From contig JACKHP010000032.1 in the NCBI GenBank assembly GCA_020638905.1, forward strand, positions 1 to 49,316: a stretch of DNA of 49,316 nt, read 5' to 3'. Positions 24,986 through 34,251 of this stretch are shown here, piece by piece. The DNA comes from Planctomycetota bacterium (lineage in GTDB: Bacteria; Planctomycetota; B15-G4). The notes beneath the pieces were generated by a model that had not been told where the DNA came from, did no database searches, and was given only the letters and a program-made list of their open reading frames with translations. Within the stretch, counting starts at the first letter, position 1; each line of letters opens with the position of its first letter. Made by a program: the position numbers and the translations under genes.

Positions 24986-25739
24986 GGGGGGCGACTCCAC
25001 GCGAGTGCGCGCTTGCTGGAGATCCGTGTGTGCGGACACTCCGGGTGCTCGGGGGCGACCGCCCCGCTCGAGCAGTCCTCGGCGCCTGCGGCGCCTGCGG
25101 AACTCGCTGGGCGATCGCCCCCTGCGCTCCTCCGGTCCGCACATTCGACACGAGTCGCGAGGATCGAGCGCCGGCGTAACCCGCCAACTCGCAGCGTATC
25201 GGCCGCAGCGCCGTCGGCGAATCACGCGCGACGGCGCGCCGTCCCGAGCCGGCACGCAGCTCGAAGCCGTCAGCCTTCGCGATCATGCTCACGCACGAGA
25301 CTCACCCCGGCGGCGCGCACCACCTGCTTCGAAAGAGGCATTCGCTCGATGTGCTCTCCGAATCGCCGCGAAGCCGCGCGCCAGCGCGCTGAGCTTCCCC
25401 CCGCTCCGGAATGCGCGCCCCGAGGCACATGCCCAGCGCGCTGCAAGTTCCGCAGCCGCCGCAGGCGGCGAGGACTGTCCGAAGCTGCGCGCTGCTGCGT
25501 GACGATGGTCAGTGGGCGCGCACACCGCGCCCAGAAACGCCGCGCGTGCGGGGTGGGCGCCGCGTCACGTCGCCACTCTGCTCGTGTCCGCCAAGCCGTT
25601 CATCCTTTCATCTCGCGAAGGGAGCGCCGCGCGAGCAGCGGCGGGCGATGTGGGACGGAGGCCAGGTGTTCCCCCACCTGGCCGCAGTCCCACGTCGCCC
25701 GCCGCGTCGCGCACCGGGCCGACCTTGCAGTCCGCCCCG
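24986..25739 (-). repeat. interspersed structured repeat, inverted copy (one 258-type unit plus tail)
   Basis: The whole gap between ATP-grasp gene A and glgA, except its left end, is the reverse complement of 38458-39200. Read on the minus strand it starts within 2 bases of the glgA stop codon. It contains a perfect hairpin GGCCAGGTG/CACCTGGCC (25660-25683), then GCCGCC-GCA-GGCGGC-type and GGCGCC-type stem-loops around 25456 and 25082, and ends at a GAGCACTCGCGTGGAGTCG-like sequence. Long open frames cross it on both strands, but they differ between copies mainly by amino-acid-changing substitutions, so it is treated as noncoding. Copies share most bases but show many point differences and small gaps. 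Confidence 0.85.
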
Positions 25740-25740
25740 T

Positions 25741-27216
25741 TCAATGCGATGCGACGGGCATCTCGAGCAGCTTGCGGTAGAGCGCTTCGTAGAGTCCGGT
25801 CTGCTTGCGCCAGGACCAGTCCTGCGCCATGGCGTTGCGCTGCATGCGCGTCCAGGCGTCGCGGTCGCCCCACAGCTCGAGCAGGTAGAGCAGCGCCCAG
25901 CGCATCGCGCCGGGTTCGGAGTGGTCGAAGACCACGCCCGTCCCCTCGCCGGTGCGGCGGTCGAAGAGCGTCACCGTGTCGGCCAGGCCGCCCGTGTTGC
26001 GCACGACGGGGATCGTCCCGTAGGCCAGGCTGTACATCTGGTTCAGGCCGCAGGGCTCGTAGCGCGAGGGCATCAGGAACGCGTCGGCGCCGGCTTCGAT
26101 GCGGTGCGAGAGCGGGTCGTTGTAGCCGCGGTAGAAGCACACCTTGCCGGGGAAGCGCGCCTGCAGGCCGGCGAAGAACTCCTCGAGCTTCGGCTCGCCG
26201 CTGCCGAGCACCGCGAGACGCACGTCGTGGAACGGGAGCATCTCGGGCAGCACGTCGAAGAGCAGGTCGAAGCCCTTCTGCGCCACGAGGCGCGAGACGA
26301 TGCCCAGCACCGGACCCTTGGGGTCCGGCGCGAGCCCCAGATCGGACAGCAGCGCGGCGCGGTCGAAGCGCTTGTCGTCGAGCGTGTCGAGCGAGAACTT
26401 GCGCGCGATGTGCGGGTCGACGGACGGGTTCCAGATCTCGTCGTCGATGCCGTTCACGATGCCCACGAGCCGGTCGGCGCGCTTTCGCAGCATGCCGTCC
26501 AGGCCCATCCCGTACTCCTCGGTCTGGATCTCGCGCGCGTACGTGCGGCTGACCGTGGTGAGCGCGTCGGCGTACAGGATGCCGGTCTTCAAGAAGTTCA
26601 CGCGCCCGGCGGCGAGGTCTTCCTGGTGCAGCTTGTGGACGGCGTCGTCGAGCCCGAGGTCGTGCACCACGTCGCTCGCGAAGACGCCCTGGTAGCCGAT
26701 GTTGTGGATCGTGAGCACGCTGCGCGTCTTCGCGAAGAGGGTGTCCCACGAGGCGAGCAGGCGCAGGTAGAGCGCGGCCGGACCCACGTGCCAGTCGTTC
26801 AGGTGCAGGATGTCCGGCGCCCAGCCCGACTCCTGGCAGAGCGCGAGGCAGACGCGCGAGAGCAGGCCGAAGCGCAGGTGCTCGTCGTCGTCCTGGGTGT
26901 AGATGCCGTCGCGGTCGTACAGCTCGGGGACGTCGACGCACAGCACGTCGAGATCTTTGCCCGGCAGCGGCGTGGCGCGCACCGACCAGCGTCCGCGGCG
27001 CGGGCCGAACGACATCTCGCGGTCGATCAGCCCGGGCACGTCGCGAAAGGGACGTCCCGCCTCGCGCATGCGGCGGTAGAGCGGCATGACGAGGCGCACG
27101 TCGTGTCCACGGCGGTGCAGCTCGCCCGCCAGGGCCGCGCTCACGTCGGCCAGCCCGCCGGTCTTCGCGAGCGGGGCGACCTCGGACGAGACGATGCACA
27201 CGCGCAGGGGTTGCAT
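25741..27216 (-). CDS. glgA: glycogen (starch) synthase
   Basis: 491 residues, a normal length for bacterial GlgA (GT5), which extends alpha-1,4-glucan from ADP-glucose in the cytoplasm. The N-terminal KTGGLADV motif (Lys ~18, ADP-glucose binding) is present, with LHLNDWHVGPAALYL, TIHNIGYQGVF, VNGIDDEIWNP, GIVSRLVAQKG near residue 300, and the C-terminal PSRYEPCGLNQMYSLAYGTIPVV with the conserved Glu. No other glg gene lies in the window. A -10-like TATGCT ends 8 bases before the ATG, implying a leaderless or nearly leaderless mRNA. A repeat element begins right behind its stop codon. Confidence 0.95.
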   Translation of the reverse strand: MQPLRVCIVSSEVAPLAKTGGLADVSAALAGELHRRGHDVRLVMPLYRRMREAGRPFRDVPGLIDREMSFGPRRGRWSVRATPLPGKDLDVLCVDVPELYDRDGIYTQDDDEHLRFGLLSRVCLALCQESGWAPDILHLNDWHVGPAALYLRLLASWDTLFAKTRSVLTIHNIGYQGVFASDVVHDLGLDDAVHKLHQEDLAAGRVNFLKTGILYADALTTVSRTYAREIQTEEYGMGLDGMLRKRADRLVGIVNGIDDEIWNPSVDPHIARKFSLDTLDDKRFDRAALLSDLGLAPDPKGPVLGIVSRLVAQKGFDLLFDVLPEMLPFHDVRLAVLGSGEPKLEEFFAGLQARFPGKVCFYRGYNDPLSHRIEAGADAFLMPSRYEPCGLNQMYSLAYGTIPVVRNTGGLADTVTLFDRRTGEGTGVVFDHSEPGAMRWALLYLLELWGDRDAWTRMQRNAMAQDWSWRKQTGLYEALYRKLLEMPVASH

Positions 27217-27224
27217 GCGAGCGG

Positions 27225-27230
27225 AGCATA
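27225..27230 (-). promoter_or_regulatory. candidate glgA -10 box
   Basis: CCGG-TATGCT-CCG on the minus strand with 8 bases before the ATG at 27216. Spacing implies a start of transcription at or within about 2 bases of the start codon. Confidence 0.4.
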
Positions 27231-27264
27231 CCGGACGGCGCGCCCGGTGCGGAGCGACGAGTCG

Positions 27265-28059
27265 TCAGCCGCGCCGGACCGCGACGAGCGCGCCGAGCTG
27301 TCCGGTGCGCTCCATCCCGCCGTGGGTCACGTCGCGGCGGTAGCTGTGGAAGTCGTCGGCGTGCGTCCAGGTGCAGCGGTCGGAGACGTCGAGCGCCACC
27401 ACGCCGTGCCGCACGAGCTGGCGCGCGGCGGCCAGGCGCAGGTCGACGTGCGGTCGGGCGCCGGCGACGCGTCGCACGAACTCGTCGAGGCCGGCCCGCG
27501 CGAAGTCCTCGGCCACCTCGTCGCCGACCTCGAAGCGTTCGGGCGAGAGGCACGGTCCCACGGCGGCCAGCAGGCCGTCGGCGCCGGCGGCCCGCAGCGT
27601 CTCGACCGCGTGCGGCAGGATGCCCGCCACGAGTCCGCGCCAGCCGGCGTGCACGGCGGCGACGAGGCGGCCGTCGCGCGAGGCCAGCAGCACGGGCACG
27701 CAGTCGGCGGTGCGCACGGCGAGCACGTGGGACGCATCGTCGCTGTAGACGCCGTCGGCGCGGGGCAGCTCGAGCGCCGTGGACGTGCCGCCCGCGTCCT
27801 CGGGCACGCGCGTGCGCGCCAGCGCGTCGCGCGCGGAGATGACCTCGGCGCCGTGGACCTGGCGCAGCGCGACGAGCGTCGCGTCGGCGCAGTCGGCGGC
27901 CTCGGCCGCGCGCCGCAGCAGCGCGCCTCCGTAATCGGCGGACGACTCCCCCGCCGCGCCGCCGTGGCGCGTGGTGAACAGGTGCCGCACGCCCAGCGCG
28001 AGCAGGCGCGGCGAGACGTAGCCCACGAGTCCGTCGGGATGCCGCACGCGACGCAGCAC
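27265..28059 (-). CDS. pgeF: PgeF/YfiH-type polyphenol oxidase (purine nucleosidase-like) family protein
   Basis: 264 residues from a GTG one base after the stop of the preceding gene. Family motifs: RQVHGAEV (His), RTADCVPVLLAS, AVHAGWRGLVAGI (His), GPCLSPERFEVGDEV (Cys) and the C-terminal CTWTHADDFHSYRRD. The first two His and the Cys are the zinc-site ligands. The family (old name laccase-domain or multicopper oxidase YfiH) acts as a cytoplasmic peptidoglycan-editing factor or purine nucleoside-cleaving enzyme in different studies. Placed directly behind a transglutaminase-like gene in the same transcription unit. Confidence 0.9.
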   Translation of the reverse strand: MLRRVRHPDGLVGYVSPRLLALGVRHLFTTRHGGAAGESSADYGGALLRRAAEAADCADATLVALRQVHGAEVISARDALARTRVPEDAGGTSTALELPRADGVYSDDASHVLAVRTADCVPVLLASRDGRLVAAVHAGWRGLVAGILPHAVETLRAAGADGLLAAVGPCLSPERFEVGDEVAEDFARAGLDEFVRRVAGARPHVDLRLAAARQLVRHGVVALDVSDRCTWTHADDFHSYRRDVTHGGMERTGQLGALVAVRRG

Positions 28060-28060
28060 G

Positions 28061-30694
28061 TCAGTCGCCCTCCGCGTCGCCCGCGTGCGGCGCGCCCGCG
28101 ACGGCCGCGTCGGACGAAGCCAGCGCGCGCACGTGGGCGAAGAGCGAGAGCGCGCCGCAGAACCCGGTCAGCATGCCGGCCTCGATGCGGTTGCCGCCGA
28201 GTCCGACCCAGGACAGCAGCAGCGCGTCGGCCCACACGAGCGCCGTGAGTCCCATGAGCACCGGCGTCATCGCGGCCACCGACCCGGGTCGTCCACGGAA
28301 GAGGCGCGCGGCCACGCACAGGCCCTGGAAGCCCAGGAAGATCGCGCCCGCGAGGTGCAGCAGGAGCACGGGCGCACGCGCGGGATGTCCGCCGTCGCCG
28401 CCGGACGCGAGCGCCGCGACCCAGGCCGGCAGCGCGAAGAGCGCGCGGCGCGCCACGAGCTGCGAGATCGGCAGCCCCGCCGCGAGCAGCACGCCCAGCG
28501 CCAGGAACGGACGCCGACGCTCGCCCCGCGCTCCGGACGCCCGCGCCTCCGCGGAGACGCTCGCGCCGACGACCACGCGCGCGCCCGTCGACGCGCGCGC
28601 TCCCGACCACGCGGCGGCGAAGAGCGACGCCAGCAGCGCGAGCGCGCCGCACGCGAGCACGGTCCAGTTGGGACGGTCCGCGAGCGCGGGGTCGGTCGCG
28701 CCGGGTTCCGAAGCAAGACGCGCGCCATCCTCGCTGCCGGGGCCCCCAGCGTGGCCACGCGGCTCGACCGCGAGCACGGGCGCGAGCAACGCGCGCATCT
28801 CCGCCAGCGCCGCGCGCTGCGCGTCGAGGTCGTCGGGACGCACGGCGTCGGCCAGGCTGCGGAAGGTCCAGCGCAGGGCCAGGCCGTCGCCGTCGCGGCG
28901 TCCGTCGCGCTCGAGCACCGACGCCGGACCCTCGACGCGCACGGGCTCCATCCAGCCCGTGTCGAGCGCGGCCAGGAAGTCGGCCGGCGGACGCACGCGG
29001 ACCTCGACGACCTCGTGCACCGGATGCGGCACGGCCAGCGGCAGGCGACGGTCACCGGCGGGCGGCGGCTGCAGCTCGCGCTCGAGCCCCGCGGCGCGCA
29101 GGTGCAGCTCCAGACGTCCCGCCTCACGCACGAGCTGCGGACGCAGGCGGAACGCGGCCGAGAGCTCGACGCGGTTGCCGCTCTCGTCGTCGAGCACGCC
29201 GGGATCGCCCTGCAGCACGACCGCAGGGTCGAGCGCCGCGAGGTCGTCGGCCACGTCGGCGGCCAGCACGTCGACGCCGTCCCAGTCGAGGCTGCGGCGC
29301 ATCGCGTTGGCCGCCTCGCGCGTCGAGACCGAGGTCCAGCGCAGGGTCGTGGGACGCCCGGGCTCGACGCGCCCGAGGTCGAAGGTGGTGACGGAGTCGG
29401 GCGTCGCGTCGACCGGATCGGGCAGCGCGACGAGTCCCCGCTCGCCGTCGTCCAGCACGAGCGCCCGTCCGAACGGGAGCGTCGCACGCTCGGCGAGCGG
29501 GCCGCGCTCACCGAGCTGGGTCGCGTCGAGCCAGCAGGTGCGTCCGTCGACGCGCGCGCGCACCACGACGTGGTCGAAGGCCCACGGCGACGGGAGCTCG
29601 TCGTCGAGGTGCGCGCCGAGCACGGTGCTCACGAGCGCCGGCGCCGCCTCGACGCCGAGCTGTCGCAGCAGCGTCACGAGCAGCAGCGACTTGTCCTTGC
29701 AGTCGCCGAAGCGCCGGGCCAGCACCTCGGCCGGCGAGCGCGGACGATGGCTGCCGGGACCCAGCTCGAAGCCGAGGTAGCGTACCTCGTCCTGCACGAA
29801 GCGCAGGGCGACCAGGACGCGGCCCGCGGTGTCGGGCGCGACGCGCTCGAAGCGGCGCACGAGCTCGCGCGTCTCGGGCGGCGGCGCGTCGACGGCGTAG
29901 AGCGGACGTCCCCAGGCGATCACGTCGGCCCAGGTCGCGAAGTCGGAGACCGACAGCCAGGAGAGATCGTCGGCCCAGGCCGGCGCCCCGTCCTCGTACG
30001 GGACCGGCGGCACGAGGTGACGCTCGAACGTCCGCTCGCGGGATCCGTCGGGCAACGTGCGCGTCCGCGGCTCGACGCTCGCGCCGCGCGCCGCGAAGCG
30101 CGGCTCGGCGTCGGCGCGCGTGAGCACGCGCTGCTGCAGCAGGACGTCCCCCGCGCCGCTGGCCAGCGGCAGCTCGGCCAGGGCGTGCTCGCCGAAGACC
30201 GGGTTGCTGCCGCGCACGGTGTAGGCGGTCTCGATCACGTCGCCGCGGGCCACGCCCTCGGGGAAGAACAGCAGCGTGCGCTGACCGTCGTACATGAGCT
30301 GGTCGAGATCGGGCTCGCGCTGGATGACCGAGACGCGCGCGGGGTCGAGCAGCTCGCGCACCTCGCCGCCGCGGTGCAGGCGCACGAAGTGCAGCACGAG
30401 CTGCTCGTAGGACGGGTCGAACAGCAGCTCGAGGTGGCTCTGCTCCTGGACGTCGAGGGCGTCGACGAGACGGTCGGCGGTGTGCACGAAGCGCTCGACG
30501 ACCGGGCCCCGCAGGTCGGTCTGCTCGTCGTGCAGCAGGACGCGGAAGTCGCGCGGCGTCCAGGGCGGCGGCACGTCGGCGGGCGGCGTGGGGACCTCGA
30601 GCGGCCGCACCCAGGCCGGCAGCGGTCCGGTGCTCCAGCCGTCGCCGGCCGGGGCGATCAGCGTGAACAGCAGGAGGGCGGCGACGGTCGGCAT
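28061..30694 (-). CDS. DUF3857/transglutaminase-like membrane protein
   Basis: 877 residues from an ATG with a short signal sequence (VAALLLFTLIAPAGDG). The N-terminal ~290 residues match DUF3857 in pattern (ERFVHTADRLVDAL, DGQRTLLFFPEG and a GDVIETAYTVRGSNP strand). The transglutaminase-like triad follows: FGDCKDKSLLLVTLLRQLG (Cys ~332), FDHVVV (His ~374) and WLDATQ (Asp ~390). After a beta-rich region, about five hydrophobic segments fill the last ~230 residues. DUF3857-transglutaminase proteins are common envelope proteins of unknown substrate. First gene of the pgeF unit, with a TACGCT box 9 bases before the start. Confidence 0.85.
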   Translation of the reverse strand: MPTVAALLLFTLIAPAGDGWSTGPLPAWVRPLEVPTPPADVPPPWTPRDFRVLLHDEQTDLRGPVVERFVHTADRLVDALDVQEQSHLELLFDPSYEQLVLHFVRLHRGGEVRELLDPARVSVIQREPDLDQLMYDGQRTLLFFPEGVARGDVIETAYTVRGSNPVFGEHALAELPLASGAGDVLLQQRVLTRADAEPRFAARGASVEPRTRTLPDGSRERTFERHLVPPVPYEDGAPAWADDLSWLSVSDFATWADVIAWGRPLYAVDAPPPETRELVRRFERVAPDTAGRVLVALRFVQDEVRYLGFELGPGSHRPRSPAEVLARRFGDCKDKSLLLVTLLRQLGVEAAPALVSTVLGAHLDDELPSPWAFDHVVVRARVDGRTCWLDATQLGERGPLAERATLPFGRALVLDDGERGLVALPDPVDATPDSVTTFDLGRVEPGRPTTLRWTSVSTREAANAMRRSLDWDGVDVLAADVADDLAALDPAVVLQGDPGVLDDESGNRVELSAAFRLRPQLVREAGRLELHLRAAGLERELQPPPAGDRRLPLAVPHPVHEVVEVRVRPPADFLAALDTGWMEPVRVEGPASVLERDGRRDGDGLALRWTFRSLADAVRPDDLDAQRAALAEMRALLAPVLAVEPRGHAGGPGSEDGARLASEPGATDPALADRPNWTVLACGALALLASLFAAAWSGARASTGARVVVGASVSAEARASGARGERRRPFLALGVLLAAGLPISQLVARRALFALPAWVAALASGGDGGHPARAPVLLLHLAGAIFLGFQGLCVAARLFRGRPGSVAAMTPVLMGLTALVWADALLLSWVGLGGNRIEAGMLTGFCGALSLFAHVRALASSDAAVAGAPHAGDAEGD

Positions 30695-30703
30695 GCGGCG
30701 CCG

Positions 30704-30709
30704 AGCGTA
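30704..30709 (-). promoter_or_regulatory. candidate -10 box for the DUF3857/pgeF unit
   Basis: CGG-TACGCT-CGG on the minus strand with 9 bases before the ATG at 30694, in the 138-base divergent region shared with the ATP-grasp cluster. Near-leaderless spacing. Confidence 0.38.
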
Positions 30710-30793
30710 CCGCGCCGGACGTCCCGTTTCCCGCGGAGCGCGTGCGTCGCGCGCCGTCGCGCCGATCCCTCTGGGACGGGACGCGGTTGCTGG

Positions 30794-30799
30794 TATCTT
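30794..30799 (+). promoter_or_regulatory. candidate -10 box for the ATP-grasp/peptidase/esterase operon
   Basis: TGG-TATCTT-CG, 33 bases before the ATG at 30833. GGTATCTTC also precedes the GCS2-CBS gene. No clear -35 was seen. Confidence 0.38.
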
Positions 30800-30832
30800 C
30801 GTCGGCGGTCGTCCCCGAGCCGAGCCCTGCCG

Positions 30833-32053
30833 ATGCGCCACGTCGCGTTCGTCGTCCCCTACCTCTTCGAGACGTCGGTGCGCTTCCTGCAAGCCGCGCT
30901 GGGCCTGCCCGACACCCGGGTCGGACTGATCAGCTGCGATCCCCTCGAACGCTTCGCGCCCCAGGTCCGCGAGCGGCTGGCGGGACACTGGCGCGTCGAC
31001 GACGCGCTCGATCCCGCGCAGCTCGTGACCGCCGTGCGCGGGCTGGCCGGCCAGATGGGACGCGTCGACCGGCTCGTGGGCGTGCTCGAGCAGCTCCAGG
31101 AGCCGCTGGCCGTGGCGCGCAAGGCGCTCGAGCTGCCCGGGCTCGACCCCGAGTCGGCGCGCCGCTTCCGCGACAAGGCGCACATGAAGGACGTGCTCGC
31201 GGCCGCCGGACTGCCGTGCGCACGACACGCGCTCGTGCACACCGCCGCCGAGGCCAGGACGTTCCTGGCGCAGGTCGGCTACCCGGTAGTGATCAAGCCG
31301 CCGGCGGGCGCCGGCGCGGTGAACACGGTGCGCCTCGACCGTCCCGAGCAGCTCGACGCGACGCTCGCGAGCGTCGGCCCGCGGCCCGGTGCGCCGGTGC
31401 TGATCGAGGAGTTCATGACCGGCAAGGAGCACAGCTTCGACGCGGTCTTCGTCGACGGCACGTGCGTCTTCCACAGCATCAGCCACTACCTGCCGTCGCC
31501 GCTCGAGGTGCTCGAGAACGACTGGATCCAATGGTGCGTCGTGCTGCCGCGCGCCATCGACGGACCCGAGTACGACGGCATCCGCGCCGCCGGGCCGGCG
31601 GCCATGCGCGTGCTCGGGCTGCAGACCGGCCTGGCGCACATGGAGTGGTTCCTGCGTCCCGACGGGAGCGTCGCGATCAGCGAGGTCGGCGCGCGTCCGC
31701 CGGGCGCGCAGTTCACGACGCTGCTCTCGGTGGCGCACGACACGGACATGTACAAGGCCTGGTCGCGGCTCGTGATCCACGACCGCTTCGACCCGCCCCA
31801 GCGCAAGTACGCCGCCGGCGCGGTCTACCTGCGCGGACAGGGGCGCGGTCACGTGCGCGCGATCCACGGGCTCGAGCAGGCGCAGCGCGAGATGGGCGAC
31901 ATGGTCGTCGACGTCAAGCTGCCGCGCACGGGACAGGCCGCGGCGAGCGGTTACGAGGGCGAGGGCTACGCGATCCTGCGCCACGAGGAGACCGCGGTGC
32001 TCGTCGAGGCCTGCAAGCGCCTCGTGTCGATGGTGCGCGTCGAGCTGGGCTGA
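30833..32053 (+). CDS. ATP-grasp carboxylate-amine ligase-like protein B
   Basis: 406 residues from an ATG, exactly the length of protein A. Visible motifs: VVIKPPAGAGAVNT near residue 152, IEEFMTGKEHSFDAVF near 191, AHMEWFLRPDG near 268, and SEVGARPPGAQ near 283. RDKAHMKDVLAAAGLP marks the start of the ATP-grasp fold, as in carbamoyl-phosphate-synthase-like ligases. These fit an acyl-phosphate amidoligase of the cytoplasm. The substrate-binding N-terminal ~100 residues are the most diverged part versus A and C, suggesting different substrates. First gene of a five-gene run; 20 bases separate it from the next. Confidence 0.85.
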   Translation: MRHVAFVVPYLFETSVRFLQAALGLPDTRVGLISCDPLERFAPQVRERLAGHWRVDDALDPAQLVTAVRGLAGQMGRVDRLVGVLEQLQEPLAVARKALELPGLDPESARRFRDKAHMKDVLAAAGLPCARHALVHTAAEARTFLAQVGYPVVIKPPAGAGAVNTVRLDRPEQLDATLASVGPRPGAPVLIEEFMTGKEHSFDAVFVDGTCVFHSISHYLPSPLEVLENDWIQWCVVLPRAIDGPEYDGIRAAGPAAMRVLGLQTGLAHMEWFLRPDGSVAISEVGARPPGAQFTTLLSVAHDTDMYKAWSRLVIHDRFDPPQRKYAAGAVYLRGQGRGHVRAIHGLEQAQREMGDMVVDVKLPRTGQAAASGYEGEGYAILRHEETAVLVEACKRLVSMVRVELG

Positions 32054-32073
32054 GGTTCCTTGGAGTCGCTGCG

Positions 32074-33297
32074 ATGAACGTCCTGTTCCTGTCTCCCGGC
32101 TACCCGAGCGAGATGGTCTGGTTCGCCGAAGGACTCGCCGCCGTGGGCGCGCGGGTGTTCGGTGTCGGAGAGGCCCCGGTGGCCACGCTGCCCGAGCGCG
32201 CGCGCCGGGCCCTGACCGCGTACCACCAGGTCCCCTCGCTGTGGGACGAGGACCGCGCCGTGGCCGAGATCGTGCGCGAGGCGAAGGGCAAGGGCGTGCG
32301 CTTCGACCGCGTCGAGTCGCCCTGGGAGCCGATGGTGCTGCTGGCCGCGCGCCTGCGCGAGGCGCTCGGCGTCCCCGGCATGACCGTGGCGCAGACCGTC
32401 CCGTTCCGCGACAAGGAGGTCATGAAGCAGGTGCTCGACGCGGCGGGCATCCGCACGCCGCGGCACGCCCGCTGCCGGACGGCCGACGAGATCCGCGCGG
32501 CGGCGCAGCACGTGGGCTTCCCGCTCATCGTCAAGCCCATCGCGGGCGCGGGATCGGCCGACACGCACAGGGTCGACGACGTCGCGCAGCTCGAGACGGT
32601 CATCGCGCTCACCCAGCACGTCCCCGAGGTCTCGGTCGAGGAGTTCATCGAAGGCGAGGAGTTCACCTTCGACACGATCTGCGCCGGCGGACGCATCGCG
32701 TACGACAACATCTGCTGGTACCGTCCCCGCCCGCTCCTGGCGCGCACGCTGCAGTGGGTCTCGCCGCAGACGATGGCGCTGCGCGACGTCGACGCGCCGA
32801 AGCTCGCCGGGGGCCGCGCCATGGGGCACGCCGTGATCGAGGCGCTGCGCTACACGTCCGGCTACACGCACATGGAGTGGTTCCTGAAGCCCGACGGCGA
32901 GGTGGTCTTCGGCGAGATCGGATGCCGTCCCCCGGGGGCGCGCACGGTCGACATCATGAACTACGCCTGCGACTTCGACGCCTACCGCGGCTGGGCCGAG
33001 GCCGTCTGCTACCAGCGCTTCAGCCAGCCGATCGAGCGCCGCTACAACGCCGCGACGGTCTTCAAGCGCGCCCAGGGCGAGGGACGCATCTCGCGCATCG
33101 AGGGCCTGCAGTCGCTGCTGCACCGCTACGGGCCGCACATCGTGCAGGTCGAGCTGCTGCCCGTGGGCGCCCACCGTCGCAACTGGAAGGCCACGCTCAT
33201 GTCCGACGGACACCTCATCGTGCGCCACCCCGACCTGGCCACCTGCTGCGAGATCGCCGACCGCGTCGGCACCGACCTGCAGATGTACGCGTCCTGA
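32074..33297 (+). CDS. ATP-grasp carboxylate-amine ligase-like protein C
   Basis: 407 residues from an ATG. Motifs in order: FRDKEVMKQVLDAAGI near 110, LIVKPIAGAGSADT near 150, VEEFIEGEEFTFDT near 189, THMEWFLKPDG near 265, and GEIGCRPPGART near 281. The C-terminal region (RRYNAATVFKRAQGEGRI) parallels the same place in B (RKYAAGAVYLRGQGRG) and A (RRFSAGMINLRPDRDG), further evidence of a recent common ancestor. Cytoplasmic, no signal peptide. It ends 3 bases before the S51-like peptidase gene, so the two are almost surely co-transcribed. Confidence 0.85.
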   Translation: MNVLFLSPGYPSEMVWFAEGLAAVGARVFGVGEAPVATLPERARRALTAYHQVPSLWDEDRAVAEIVREAKGKGVRFDRVESPWEPMVLLAARLREALGVPGMTVAQTVPFRDKEVMKQVLDAAGIRTPRHARCRTADEIRAAAQHVGFPLIVKPIAGAGSADTHRVDDVAQLETVIALTQHVPEVSVEEFIEGEEFTFDTICAGGRIAYDNICWYRPRPLLARTLQWVSPQTMALRDVDAPKLAGGRAMGHAVIEALRYTSGYTHMEWFLKPDGEVVFGEIGCRPPGARTVDIMNYACDFDAYRGWAEAVCYQRFSQPIERRYNAATVFKRAQGEGRISRIEGLQSLLHRYGPHIVQVELLPVGAHRRNWKATLMSDGHLIVRHPDLATCCEIADRVGTDLQMYAS

Positions 33298-33300
33298 GCC

Positions 33301-34251
33301 ATGCCCGCCGTCTCGACCATCCCCACCGTCACGCTGCTGGGACCCCAGCGCCTGCAGCCCACCGTGCGCGAGGCCGTCGCGGCGGCGCACGTCGAGGGCT
33401 GCCTGGCGACGATCACCGCCGGCTGGGAGGAGCGCGAGGACGAGGACCAGGAGCTCTCCGAGCACCTCGTCGACTGCGAGAACCTGCGCCTGTTCCAGCG
33501 CGGCGAGCGCGTCTTCGCGAAGGACCCTGAACTGTTCGACGCCGTGCGGGGACGCTACGACGCGCTGCGCGAGATCCAGGAGCTGTACCGCATCCGGCTG
33601 ACGGCCATGCTCGACGCGGTGCGTGCGCTCTTCGCGCGCAACGCGCGCCTGCCGTCGCCGCGCATCCAGCCCGAGATCGTCGACGCGCTCAAGGCCGTGG
33701 CGGCGCTCGACGAGCAGCACGAGCAGCGTGTGCGCGACGTCCAGCAGGCGTTCGAAGACCGCTGGAAGCTCGCGCAGCGCGAGTCGGTGGCGAAGGAGCG
33801 CGAGGAGATCACGAGCATCGTCCGGCGCCACGGCGGCGTGGCCGTGGCCGGCGGGCACGTGCTCGTGCTGCTCAACCGCATGCGGCTGTTCGACCTCGCG
33901 CCGCTGCTGCGCGAGCGTCCCGTGATCGCGTGGTCGGCGGGCGCGATGGTGCTCACCGACCGCGTCGTGCTGTTCCACGACAGCCCGCCCCAGGGACGCG
34001 GCTACGCCGAGGTGCTCGAGCCCGGACTCTCGCTCGTCCCGGGGGTGGTCGTGCTGCCCCACGCCCGGCGTCGGCTGCTGCTCGACGACGGCCAGCGGGT
34101 GCAGCTCCTCGCGCGGCGCTTCCACCCCGGTCGCTGCGTGGCGCTCGACGAACACAGCGGCGTCGTGTGGGACGGCGACGAGCTCCATCCGCAGCCGGGC
34201 ACGCGCCGGCTGCACGTCGACGGCCGCGTGGCCGCGATGGAGGCCCCGTGA
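33301..34251 (+). CDS. S51 (peptidase E / cyanophycinase)-like serine hydrolase with long N-terminal region
   Basis: 316 residues from an ATG. The C-terminal half resembles peptidase E: a VAVAGGHVLVLL glycine turn near 178, VIAWSAGAMVLTD near 217, where WSAGA is the S51 nucleophile motif, and GVVVLPHARRRL near 258, with the candidate catalytic His. Known members cut alpha-aspartyl dipeptides (PepE) or cyanophycin (CphB). Residues ~1-150 have no match in PepE; they are highly charged and helical (EEREDEDQELSEHL, ALDEQHEQRVRDVQQAFEDRW) and may mediate oligomerisation or partner binding. No signal peptide. It lies between ATP-grasp ligases and an esterase with which it overlaps (GTGA), so its substrate may be the ligase product. 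Confidence 0.72.
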   Translation: MPAVSTIPTVTLLGPQRLQPTVREAVAAAHVEGCLATITAGWEEREDEDQELSEHLVDCENLRLFQRGERVFAKDPELFDAVRGRYDALREIQELYRIRLTAMLDAVRALFARNARLPSPRIQPEIVDALKAVAALDEQHEQRVRDVQQAFEDRWKLAQRESVAKEREEITSIVRRHGGVAVAGGHVLVLLNRMRLFDLAPLLRERPVIAWSAGAMVLTDRVVLFHDSPPQGRGYAEVLEPGLSLVPGVVVLPHARRRLLLDDGQRVQLLARRFHPGRCVALDEHSGVVWDGDELHPQPGTRRLHVDGRVAAMEAP

